64,000 nucleotides of DNA from contig NC_019675.1 in the NCBI RefSeq assembly GCF_000316515.1, positions 2,071,964-2,135,963 of the forward strand. Direction: 5' to 3'. The position numbers were made by a program, and so were the translations under genes. The stretch comes from Cyanobium gracile PCC 6307. Lineage in GTDB: Bacteria > Cyanobacteriota > Cyanobacteriia > PCC-6307 > Cyanobiaceae. This document shows, one piece after another, positions 8,796-18,476 of the stretch. The notes under the pieces are model-generated. The model did not search any database and was not told where the DNA came from. It saw only the letters and a list, made by a program, of their open reading frames with translations. Position 1 is the stretch's first letter, and each line of letters opens with the position of its first letter.

Positions 8796-11185
8796 GCCGG
8801 CTCGATCGGGGCCAGGCGCGGGTCGAGGATCTTCGGCCCCATACCCTCGAACTTCACGGCGATGGAGGTCTTGTCGCCGCTGCCGAACAGGTGGGTGACC
8901 TGGCCCTCACCGAAGCTGCTGTGCCGCACCCGATCCCCCACGGCCCAGGTGCGGGGGGCGCCACGGCGGCGCACCGCATTGGCGGGAATGCCGGCCGACC
9001 CACCGGCCGCGACCCGCTGGCTGTCGTCCCGATCCACCCGGGTGAGCCGCTCCAGCCGCTGCTCCCGCCGCAGGGCCGCGCCGCCGCTGCGGGGGATGTC
9101 GCCCTGCAGCAGGGCCTCGGGCAGCTCGGAGAGGAACACCGACGGCACCGCCGGCTCCCGCATGCCGCCCCAGAGCCGCCGCTCGCTGGCATGCGAGAGG
9201 AACAGCCGTTCCTTGGCCCGGGTGATGCCCACGTAACAGAGGCGGCGCTCCTCCTCGAGGGCGGCCGGGTCCTCCAGGGAGCGGTAGCTGGGGAACAGGC
9301 CCTGCTCCAGCCCCACCAGGAACACCACCGGAAACTCCAGCCCCTTGCTGGCGTGCAGGGTCATCAGCGTGACCCGGTCGGCTTCGGTGTCCTTGCTGTC
9401 GGCGTCGCTGGCCAGGGCGGCGGAGGCCAGGAAGCCCTCCAGGGAGCCTTCCTCGTTCTCCTCCTGGTACTGGAGGGCCGCATTGACCAGTTCCTGGAGG
9501 TTGCGGCGCCGCTCCTCCGATTCATCGGTGGCTTCGGCCAGCAGTTCGGCCAGGTAGCCGCTCTGCTCCATCACCCGCTGCACCAGCTCGGAGGGGGGAG
9601 CATCCTGAAGGCGGCGGCTGAGGTCGGAGATCAGCTCCTGGAACTGCAGCACCCCCCGGGCGGAGCGGCCGGCGAGGGAGCGCACCGCCTCCGGATCGCT
9701 CACCACCTCCCACAGGGGCAGCCCCAGCTGGTTGGCCGCATCGGTGAGCCGCTCGATGGTGGTCTTGCCGATGCCCCGCCGGGGCACGTTCAGCACCCGC
9801 AGCAGGCTGACGGTGTCGGCCGGGTTGACCAGCAGCCGCAGGTAGGCGAGCACATCCTTGATCTCGCGCCGGTCGTAGAAGCGCAGCCCCCCGACCACGA
9901 TGTAGGGCAGGCCCCAGCGCACCAGCGACTCCTCCATGGCGCGGGACTGGGCGTTGGTGCGATAGAGCACGGCCATGTCGCCCCAGCGCAGCTCCGGGTG
10001 GGCCGCCTCCAGCATCCGCATCCGATGCACCACCGCCTCGGCCTCGGCGATCTCGTCGTCGCAGCGGGTGAGGCTGATGGGCTCCCCCTCGCCGCGGGTG
10101 GGGCGCAGCACCTTGTCGATGCGCTCGCTGTTGTTGGCGATCAGGGCGTTGGCCGCCTCCAGGATCGTGGCGGTGGAGCGGTAGTTCTCCTCCAGCTTCA
10201 CCATCGTGCCGGTGTCCCCGTCGAGGGAGCCGTCGCCGAACTCCCGCTGGAAGCCCATCAGGATCGTGAAATCAGCCGCCCGGAAGCTGTAGATGCTTTG
10301 GTCGGCATCCCCCACCACGAACACCGAGCGCCCCTCCCAGTCGTCGAAGGTTTCGGGGGGATGGCCGTTGGCCACCAGCAGCTTGATCAGGTCGTACTGG
10401 GTGCGGTTGGTGTCCTGGTACTCGTCCACCAGCACATGGCGGAAGCGGCGGTGCCAGTAGTGGCGGATCTGCTCGTTCTGCTGCAGCAGCTGCACCGGCA
10501 TCAACAGCAGGTCGTCGAAGTCGAGGGCGTTGTTGGCGGCCAGGGCGCGCCGGTAGCGGCGGTAGGCCTCGGCCTCATGCTTGCCGCGGGGGCCGGGGTG
10601 CTCCTCCTCGAGCCGCTCCGGCAGCCAGCCCTGGTTCTTGGCGCTGCTGATCGCCCAGCGCACCTTCTTGGGCTCGAAACGCTTGGGGTCGAGCTGCATC
10701 TCCTGGGTGACGATCTCCTTGACCAGGCTCTGCGCGTCGCTCTCGTCATAGATGGAGAACTGGCGCGTCCAGGTGAGTCCTTCGGGGTCGCGGAACTTGT
10801 CGATGTCGAAGCGGAGCAGCCGGGCGAACAGGGCGTGGAAGGTGCCGATCCAGAGGTCCTTGATCACCTCCCGGTAGATGCGGCTGCGCAGCTGCTTCTG
10901 CTCCCGGGCCGGCAGGGTGCTCCAGGGCTGGCCGAACTGGCTCTGGGCCAGCCGCTGGGCCAGCAGCACCTCCAGCCGTTCCTTCATCTCCCGGGCGGCC
11001 TTGTTGGTGAAGGTGACCGCCAGCACCTGGGCCGGATCCACGCCGTGGTGCCCGATCAGGTGGGCGATCCGGTGGGTCAGGGCCCGGGTCTTGCCGCTGC
11101 CGGCCCCGGCCACCACCAGCAGCGGGCCGGTGTGGTGATCGACCGCCCGCCGCTGGGCCTCGTTCAGACCGGCCAGAAAACTCAC
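8792..11185 (-). CDS. uvrD: ATP-dependent DNA helicase, UvrD/PcrA type
   Basis: Superfamily 1A 3'-5' helicase used in nucleotide excision and mismatch repair. Residues 27-33 are the Walker A GAGSGKT, VTFTNKAAREM is motif Ia, VDEYQDTN motif II, VGDADQSIYSFRAAD motif III, ENYRSTATIL motif IV, LMTLHASKGLEF motif V and RRLCYVGITRAK motif VI. At 797 residues it has normal length and ends with a Tudor-like tail (VGDRVRHSSFGEGQVTHL), the RNA-polymerase-binding element known in PcrA/UvrD. Its stop overlaps the start of the downstream glycosyltransferase. PcrA or UvrD naming cannot be separated from sequence alone. Confidence 0.97.
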   Translation of the reverse strand: MSFLAGLNEAQRRAVDHHTGPLLVVAGAGSGKTRALTHRIAHLIGHHGVDPAQVLAVTFTNKAAREMKERLEVLLAQRLAQSQFGQPWSTLPAREQKQLRSRIYREVIKDLWIGTFHALFARLLRFDIDKFRDPEGLTWTRQFSIYDESDAQSLVKEIVTQEMQLDPKRFEPKKVRWAISSAKNQGWLPERLEEEHPGPRGKHEAEAYRRYRRALAANNALDFDDLLLMPVQLLQQNEQIRHYWHRRFRHVLVDEYQDTNRTQYDLIKLLVANGHPPETFDDWEGRSVFVVGDADQSIYSFRAADFTILMGFQREFGDGSLDGDTGTMVKLEENYRSTATILEAANALIANNSERIDKVLRPTRGEGEPISLTRCDDEIAEAEAVVHRMRMLEAAHPELRWGDMAVLYRTNAQSRAMEESLVRWGLPYIVVGGLRFYDRREIKDVLAYLRLLVNPADTVSLLRVLNVPRRGIGKTTIERLTDAANQLGLPLWEVVSDPEAVRSLAGRSARGVLQFQELISDLSRRLQDAPPSELVQRVMEQSGYLAELLAEATDESEERRRNLQELVNAALQYQEENEEGSLEGFLASAALASDADSKDTEADRVTLMTLHASKGLEFPVVFLVGLEQGLFPSYRSLEDPAALEEERRLCYVGITRAKERLFLSHASERRLWGGMREPAVPSVFLSELPEALLQGDIPRSGGAALRREQRLERLTRVDRDDSQRVAAGGSAGIPANAVRRRGAPRTWAVGDRVRHSSFGEGQVTHLFGSGDKTSIAVKFEGMGPKILDPRLAPIEPA

Positions 11186-11340
11186 AGGCTCCGGCGGAGA
11201 AGGTTGAAATCGGACCCTAGCAGCCCCCTCCCGATGGGCGGGCCGATCCCGACAGATGCTGGTCGCTCAGGTAGAGAAGTCGGCGCAAGTCTGTCGATGG
11301 GAGCAATAGCCTTCCAACCGCAGAAACCGGATCGACACCA

Positions 11341-13176
11341 TCAACCGAGCGGGCTGGATAGGCGGCGTTCAAAAGAGGCCAGATCATTGAAGGTATCCGA
11401 GCGCTGGCGGAGCTGGTCGAAGGTTCCAGAGGCCTTGATGCGTCCCGCCTCGAACTCGAAGATGCAATCCGAGCGCATCACGGTGGAGAGCCGGTGAGCG
11501 ATCACCACCAGGGTGCAGCGGCGTCCGATCACCTCGATGGCATCCATCACCTCGGATTCGGTGCGGTTGTCGAGGGCACTGGTGGCCTCATCCAGCACCA
11601 GGAACTTGGCATTGCGGTAGAAGGCGCGGGCCAGGGCCAGCCGTTGCCGCTGGCCTCCGGACAGACGGATGCCGTTGTCGCCGATCGGCGTGAACAGACC
11701 GAGGGGCAGGTCGGCGACGATGTCGGCCAGCTGGGCGGCCTGGAGGGCCTCCCAGACCCGCATCTGATCGACCTCATCGACCTCCTCAGCGAAGGCGATG
11801 TTCTCGATGATGTTGCTGTTCAGCAGGTTGATCGCCTGGGGCACGTAGGCGCAGTTCGCCTGCCAGGCCGGCACATCGGCGTCATCCACATCGATGCCGT
11901 CCAGCTGCAGGGTGCCCGTGGTGGGACGCAGCAGGCAGAGGAGCTGGTTGGCGGTGGTGGTCTTGCCGCTGCCGGTGGCACCGACGAAGGCGACGCGGGA
12001 CCCCACCGGGATCGACATGGAGACGTCACGGAGGACATCCGTGTCCGACCCGGGATAGCGATAGGAGATGTTATTGAGACGGATCACCCGTTTGGGCATC
12101 ACACCATCCGGGGAGGGCACACCCTCTGAGCGAATCGTGAGGCGGGCCTCGGGAAGCTCGATCAGCTTGAGCGTTTCCTCCAGGTCGGGAAGGCCGGCCC
12201 GCAGGGATGTGATGGCCCGGAAACTGTCCTGCAGGGGAGGGGTGAGCTTGAGGGAGGTGACCGCCACCGTGGCCAGGAACGGAATGATCTTCAGCAGCGC
12301 GCCCGGATCAGGATTGGACAGCAGGGGCAACATTCCGGCCGCGAAGATCATCGTGATCCCGAGCGGCTCAATCAGGGCTCTCGGAGTCTCCGGCAGGACA
12401 TCAGCCTTCCAGATGAACGGGATCGTCTCACGACCGGCCTGTTGATAATGGCGCTCGAAGTAAGGCTCCGAGCCGGTGAGCTGCACATCGAGAATCGTGC
12501 GCATCGATTCCGAAAGGATCGTGTTGGTGCGCACCTCGAGCAGGATCCTCTGCCGGGCGGCAAAGCGCAGGAACGGGGTGATGGCGGTGGAGATGAGCAG
12601 ATAGCCACCCAGCAGGCCCACGATCAGCACAACGGCCATCAGCTTGCCGACGATCAGCATCCCGGCGGAGAGCAGGGCGATCACGAACACACCACTGGCC
12701 AGCTGCAGCAGGGGCAGGACAACGATGTCGGCGACGCGCGACACGTTGATGAGAACCATGGAGGAGATATCTGACTTCGATTCCCCCAGAAAGTAGACAT
12801 AGGGCTGGGCGATCAGCTTGCGCTGCGCCATGTCGGATAGATCGCGCCAGATCGACGCCTTGAGCCGCAGCTGAAACGCCCTCAGCAGCAGCTTGGAGAG
12901 CGAGGAAAACCAGGCGGCCGCCACGAAGGCCACCACCAGCACCACCACCTTGACGCGAGGATCTTCCGGCACCAGCCCCTCCCAGGGGATGGAGGGTCGG
13001 TTCTCTCCGCCGACGACGACCGTGAACAGGCGGGCCACCAAGGCCACCACCACCAGATCGGCCACCCCGGCGAGAATCGCCAGCGGGATGAGACGCATCA
13101 GCGCCCGCTTGCGACGACGCGGCAATTGGGCCAGAAGTCGCACCAAACTCTTGAAGGTTTGGCTTTTGCGAAACAT
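11341..13176 (-). CDS. ABC transporter, fused membrane and ATPase domains (MsbA/PglK-like)
   Basis: An exporter half-unit of 611 residues that would work as a homodimer in the inner membrane. The N-terminal half has about six hydrophobic segments; the C-terminal ATPase has FVGATGSGKTT (Walker A), YVPQAINLLNSNI (Q loop), LSGGQRQRLALARAF (signature), FLVLDEATSALD (Walker B) and VVIAHRLSTV (H loop), all intact. Start taken as ATG 13176, giving a basic leader; the frame extends to 13230. The next gene upstream on this strand is a GT1 glycosyltransferase, and other glycan genes are near, so lipid-linked sugar export is the likely task. The 155 bases downstream (11186-11340) show no gene. Confidence 0.9.
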   Translation of the reverse strand: MFRKSQTFKSLVRLLAQLPRRRKRALMRLIPLAILAGVADLVVVALVARLFTVVVGGENRPSIPWEGLVPEDPRVKVVVLVVAFVAAAWFSSLSKLLLRAFQLRLKASIWRDLSDMAQRKLIAQPYVYFLGESKSDISSMVLINVSRVADIVVLPLLQLASGVFVIALLSAGMLIVGKLMAVVLIVGLLGGYLLISTAITPFLRFAARQRILLEVRTNTILSESMRTILDVQLTGSEPYFERHYQQAGRETIPFIWKADVLPETPRALIEPLGITMIFAAGMLPLLSNPDPGALLKIIPFLATVAVTSLKLTPPLQDSFRAITSLRAGLPDLEETLKLIELPEARLTIRSEGVPSPDGVMPKRVIRLNNISYRYPGSDTDVLRDVSMSIPVGSRVAFVGATGSGKTTTANQLLCLLRPTTGTLQLDGIDVDDADVPAWQANCAYVPQAINLLNSNIIENIAFAEEVDEVDQMRVWEALQAAQLADIVADLPLGLFTPIGDNGIRLSGGQRQRLALARAFYRNAKFLVLDEATSALDNRTESEVMDAIEVIGRRCTLVVIAHRLSTVMRSDCIFEFEAGRIKASGTFDQLRQRSDTFNDLASFERRLSSPLG

Positions 13177-13239
13177 CTGGTCAGACTTTTGCGGAAATCG
13201 TACCCGTGCAGCCAGAAGGGCCGCCGCCACGCCAGCCAG

Positions 13240-14274
13240 TCAGTTCAGTGATCGCCACATGGCCGAAAACCGGCGCCGCCACTGGTCGATCCGCAGGGCC
13301 AGCAGGGGGGGCGAGCGCAGCGGCGACGCCCCTCCCCGCAGCAGGTGGGTCCAGTGGGCGTCGATGGCCTCCAGGGCCGAATGCCAGCGTTCCTGCAGCA
13401 CCGGCTCGCTGCAGGCCTCCAGCAGGCTGGCGAGGCGGCCCGGCGGCGGCAGCCAGGCCAGCGGGTCGGCCACCGCCGCCTGGATCCGCTCCAGGTCGTT
13501 CTCCAGGCTGCCGCAGCCGATCTGGTGGCCCACCACCCCCGGATCAAGGCTGTCGGCCAGGGCGTGGTTGAGGCTGCTGAACACCACGCAGCCGCAGGCC
13601 ATGGCCTCCAGCGGCGGCAGGCCGAACCCCTCGCTCACCCCCCGGCCGCGCCAGTAGTCGGCGGAGTCGTAGAGCACGACGGCCGCGCTGTTGAACAGGT
13701 CCACCAGGTCGTCCACCCAGCCGCTCTGCACCTCCACCCGCAGCCCCCGCCGGCGCAGGGCCGGCACCAGCCGCTCCAGGACATAGCGGCTGTTCTTGCG
13801 CTGCTGCACGAGCACATCGATGGGGCGGCCGACGCCCGCGGGGGCCGCCCGATTGCCCCGCTCCAGCCACTGGGGCTGGAGGGCGTTCGGCACCAGGAAC
13901 AGGGGATGGCGGGGGGCCCGGTCGCCCCAGTAGCCGAGGGTGTTGCGGCTGACCGCCAGCACCGGCACCCCGGGCGGCAGAGAAAACCCGTAGCCGCTGC
14001 TGTGGGCGTGGTAGGCCACGGGCCGTCCCCGCAGCTGACGCATCAGGCGGGGCACATCAAAGCCCCAGCTGACGATCCAGAGGGCGTCCCCCGGCGCCGG
14101 CTCCTTGGCCAGCAGGTCAGCCAGGAACGGGTGGTCGGGCTCACGGTTCCGGTAGGTGACCACCTCGGTGGGGGTCAGCTCTGAGGTCAGCCGGGCGGTC
14201 TGCAGTTCCACCAGCAGGCCACCGCCGCGGAAGCGGCCGGTGGTGCCGGGAAGCAGGAAGCGGATCGGGCGCAC
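13240..14274 (-). CDS. Glycosyltransferase, family 1 / GT4-like
   Basis: A 344-residue GT-B fold protein. N-terminal FLLPGTTGRFRGGGL is a glycine-rich acceptor loop; the C-terminal half has SEGFGLPPLEAMACG near residues 220-235, the donor-binding E-x7-E motif of group 1 glycosyltransferases. ATG at 14274 gives a compact N-terminus. The next gene downstream on the same strand is the ABC exporter, whose chosen start lies 63 bases past this stop, so the two may form a unit. Donor and acceptor cannot be told. Confidence 0.85.
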   Translation of the reverse strand: MRPIRFLLPGTTGRFRGGGLLVELQTARLTSELTPTEVVTYRNREPDHPFLADLLAKEPAPGDALWIVSWGFDVPRLMRQLRGRPVAYHAHSSGYGFSLPPGVPVLAVSRNTLGYWGDRAPRHPLFLVPNALQPQWLERGNRAAPAGVGRPIDVLVQQRKNSRYVLERLVPALRRRGLRVEVQSGWVDDLVDLFNSAAVVLYDSADYWRGRGVSEGFGLPPLEAMACGCVVFSSLNHALADSLDPGVVGHQIGCGSLENDLERIQAAVADPLAWLPPPGRLASLLEACSEPVLQERWHSALEAIDAHWTHLLRGGASPLRSPPLLALRIDQWRRRFSAMWRSLN

Positions 14275-14314
14275 GCGGTTCGAAAAGGCGGCGGCCGCCG
14301 CCGGCCTGGCAAAC

Positions 14315-15028
14315 CTAGGCGGGCACGGCCTCGGTGCTGCCGGTGCGGGTGCGGCGGGTGAGGAAGCCGAACAGCACCTTGCCGATCGCCGCCACCAGAT
14401 TGCCTTCCAGCTCCTGGAACATCTTCATGTTGCAGTGGAAGGCCTCATTGGCCTCCGCCACGATCCGGTCGGCCATGGCCTGGTCGATGGGCAGGCTGTC
14501 GAGGGTGGCGCGGTAGTTGGCCTTGAAGGCCTTCTCGTCGTCGATGGCGTCGAATTCGTAGAAGCGCAGTCCATCGTGCTCCCCCAGGTTCATCGCCTTC
14601 TGGGCGATGTTCTTGAGGATCTGGCCGCCGGAGAGGTCACCGATGTAGCGGGTGTAGTGGTGGCCGACCAGCAGCTCGGGGCACTCCCGCGCCACCTGGT
14701 GCAGGCGGGCCACATACTCCTGGGCGCCGGGGGTGGCGCGGATCTGCTGGCGCCAGTCACCGCCGAAATAGAAGGTGAGATCGGCCTCGAGGGACTCGCG
14801 GCGGTTGAGCTCGGGGGAGGCGATCGGACCGACCACCGGATGGTCGGCCAGCTTGCCGATCTCCTCTTCCATGGCGCTGTAGACGAACCACAGGTCGGCC
14901 ACCAGGGTGCGATAGCTGGCCTTGTCGACGACCCCCTTGAGGAAACAGCTCACGAAGCCGGTGTTCTCGGCCATGGTGTGGGCTTTCTTCGTTCCCTCAC
15001 GGAGTTGGGAAGCAAGGGCGACGGGCAT
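14315..15028 (-). CDS. ho1: Heme oxygenase (ferredoxin-dependent, cyanobacterial type)
   Basis: Opens heme to biliverdin IX-alpha, the first step to phycobilin pigments. A 237-residue soluble enzyme with proximal heme ligand His17 in LREGTKKAHT, and the distal-helix motif YIGDLSGGQILKNIAQ that packs over heme. Length matches cyanobacterial HO1. The frame stays open upstream to 15196, but the conserved N-terminus MPVALASQLREGT starts at ATG 15028. A conserved unknown gene lies 76 bases upstream on the same strand. Its presence supports a phycobilisome-containing cyanobacterium. Identification is very secure. Confidence 0.97.
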   Translation of the reverse strand: MPVALASQLREGTKKAHTMAENTGFVSCFLKGVVDKASYRTLVADLWFVYSAMEEEIGKLADHPVVGPIASPELNRRESLEADLTFYFGGDWRQQIRATPGAQEYVARLHQVARECPELLVGHHYTRYIGDLSGGQILKNIAQKAMNLGEHDGLRFYEFDAIDDEKAFKANYRATLDSLPIDQAMADRIVAEANEAFHCNMKMFQELEGNLVAAIGKVLFGFLTRRTRTGSTEAVPA

Positions 15029-15104
15029 GGGATCGGGAGGCTGCGCGGGCAGACGTACAAACGTAGGTGGGGCCTGCAGGACGGCGCGGCAAGGTTGCGA
15101 AGGA

Positions 15105-15557
15105 TTACGCGGCCCGGCTGCCGCCGGCCGACACATCGCCGAAGAGATCGAACAGCTCGCGGCACACCTGCTGCAGCACGCCGACCACCTCCTCACTGGG
15201 GAGATGGGACCCCGAGGGCTGCCAGTCCCCCACCGTGGCCAGGCGCCAGCGCTCCGATTCGTAGGTGAGGCCGCGGATCAGGACGCCGAGCAGCCGGGGG
15301 CGTTCGCCGGACCCGACCGGCGCCCGCTCCAGGCGCAGCTGCACCAGCAGCGAGCGGCACTGAAGACGGGGGCTCCAGCCGGGGAAGTGAAAGGAGAGGT
15401 CCAGCGTCTCCCGTTCATCGAAGGCCCGGGTGAGGGGGTCGTCGCGCCAGGGGGTGAGGTTGGCCCGGGCGGCGGGGAAATGCAGGCGGAAGTGCCCCAC
15501 CACCGCGGCGATCGTGGCGGCCAGTTCCACCGATCGGGCCTGGTCGGCCGCATTCAT
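15105..15557 (-). CDS. Uncharacterised protein upstream of heme oxygenase
   Basis: A 150-residue soluble protein that I do not recognise by name. It shows alternating hydrophobic/charged strands ([23 protein letters not shown], then [24 protein letters not shown]) suggesting a beta-sheet core, and a C-terminal helix [18 protein letters not shown]. No signal peptide or membrane segment. The start is ATG 15557, chosen because the extension upstream runs into the divergent icd gene region. It precedes ho1 by 76 bases on the same strand, so co-expression is plausible. Its start and that of icd are 70 bases apart in divergent orientation. Confidence 0.7.
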   Translation of the reverse strand: MNAADQARSVELAATIAAVVGHFRLHFPAARANLTPWRDDPLTRAFDERETLDLSFHFPGWSPRLQCRSLLVQLRLERAPVGSGERPRLLGVLIRGLTYESERWRLATVGDWQPSGSHLPSEEVVGVLQQVCRELFDLFGDVSAGGSRAA

Positions 15558-15627
15558 GCCGTTTCCCCTGAGCAGAAAGCCAATGTCCCCGAAACCTAGG
15601 CTCATCGGCGTGTTCCGTGCCGACTCA

Positions 15628-17058
<1,431 letters not shown>

Positions 17059-17093
17059 AGCCGGGGGCGTGGGGGCCCGGGCGAGCCATCAGA

Positions 17094-18476
17094 ATGGTCG
17101 CCATGAGCCTTCCGTCCCTCGCGACCAGCGGGTCCCCTGCTGCCGGGGCGCCCGGCGCCGGCTTCATCGCCGCCGACCCCTGCGTCCACTGCGGTTTCTG
17201 CCTGCCCACCTGCGCCAGCTACCGGGTGCTGGCGACCGAGATGGACTCACCCCGGGGACGCATCCATGCCCTCAAGGCCATCGACGCCGGGGAGCTGGCG
17301 CTGGATGCCACGGTGGCGAAGCATTTCGACACCTGCCTGGGCTGCTTCGCCTGCGTCACGGCCTGTCCGGCCGGCGTGCGCTACGACGAGCTGATCGAGA
17401 CCATGCGGCCGCGGCTGAACGCACCCGAGCTGCGCAGCCCCGGCCAGCGCGCCTTCCGGCGTCTGCTGTTCGCCCTGCTCCCCTACCCCGGGCGGCTGCG
17501 GGCCCTGCTGGCCCCCCTGCGGGCCTACGCCGGCACGCCCCTGCAGGCCCTGGCGCGCCGCAGCGGCCTCACCCGCCTGTTCGGGCCGCAGATCGCGGCG
17601 ATGGAGACCCTGCTCCCGCCCCTGCCCGCCCAGTCCTTCCGTGACGACTGGCCGGTGCTGGTGGCGGCGGTGGGGCCCCGCCGCCACCGGGTCGGGCTGG
17701 TGCTCGGCTGCGTGCAGCGGGTCTTCGAGCCGGGGGTGAACGCCGCCGCCGTCCGGGTGCTGGCCGCCAACGGCATCGAGGTGGTGATCCCCCCCGACCA
17801 GGGCTGCTGCGGTGCCATGACCCACCACCAGGGGGAACTGGAGCAGACCCGGGAACTGGCGGCGGCCCTGATGGCCAGCTTCGAAGCGGTGATCGGTCCG
17901 GGGCGGCCGGGGGGCCCCGAACCCCTCGATGCCCTGCTGGTGGCCGCCTCAGGCTGCGGTCACACCCTCAAGGCCTACGACCAGATCCTCGGCACCCGCC
18001 ATCCCGTGCTGGGGAGGGTGGCCGACCTGCAGGAATTCCTGGACGAGGTCGGGCTCAGCGAGGGCTTCCAGGCGGCGCTGCGCCCCCTGCTCCACGACGA
18101 CGGCACCCCCGCCAGCGCCGAGCGCCCCGTTGAGCTGGCTTATCACGATGCCTGCCACCAGCTCCACGGCCAGGGCCTGGCGGCCCAGCCCCGGCGCCTG
18201 CTGGGCCGGATTCCCCATGTGCGGATCCGCGAGGCCACCGAAGCCGGAGTCTGCTGCGGCAGTGCCGGCATCTACAACCTCGTGCAGCCGGAGGAGGCCG
18301 CCGAACTGGGCCGGATCAAGGCCGCCGATCTGAGCGGCACGGGCGCCCAGCTGGCCGTGAGCGCCAACATCGGCTGCACGCTGCAGATCCGCCAGGCGAT
18401 GGAGGCGCAGCCGCGACCGCTGCCGGTGGTCCATCCGATCGAACTGCTCGATCGCAGCTACACCGGTCCGGCCTGA
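17094..18476 (+). CDS. glcF: Glycolate dehydrogenase/oxidase iron-sulfur subunit
   Basis: Electron-transfer subunit of the GlcDEF glycolate dehydrogenase of photorespiration. Two [4Fe-4S] ferredoxin motifs are complete: C30/C33/C36/C40 (CVHCGFCLPTC) and C81/C84/C87/C91 (CLGCFACVTAC). Two CCG domains follow, with DQGCCGAMTHHQGE and AGVCCGSAGIYN. 460 residues from ATG 17094; an in-frame ATG at 17103 is equally possible, and neither has a clear ribosome site. glcE lies 1.4 kb away on the same strand, separated by an inverted kinase gene that overlaps glcF by 19 bases. glcD is not in the window. Confidence 0.93.
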   Translation: MVAMSLPSLATSGSPAAGAPGAGFIAADPCVHCGFCLPTCASYRVLATEMDSPRGRIHALKAIDAGELALDATVAKHFDTCLGCFACVTACPAGVRYDELIETMRPRLNAPELRSPGQRAFRRLLFALLPYPGRLRALLAPLRAYAGTPLQALARRSGLTRLFGPQIAAMETLLPPLPAQSFRDDWPVLVAAVGPRRHRVGLVLGCVQRVFEPGVNAAAVRVLAANGIEVVIPPDQGCCGAMTHHQGELEQTRELAAALMASFEAVIGPGRPGGPEPLDALLVAASGCGHTLKAYDQILGTRHPVLGRVADLQEFLDEVGLSEGFQAALRPLLHDDGTPASAERPVELAYHDACHQLHGQGLAAQPRRLLGRIPHVRIREATEAGVCCGSAGIYNLVQPEEAAELGRIKAADLSGTGAQLAVSANIGCTLQIRQAMEAQPRPLPVVHPIELLDRSYTGPA

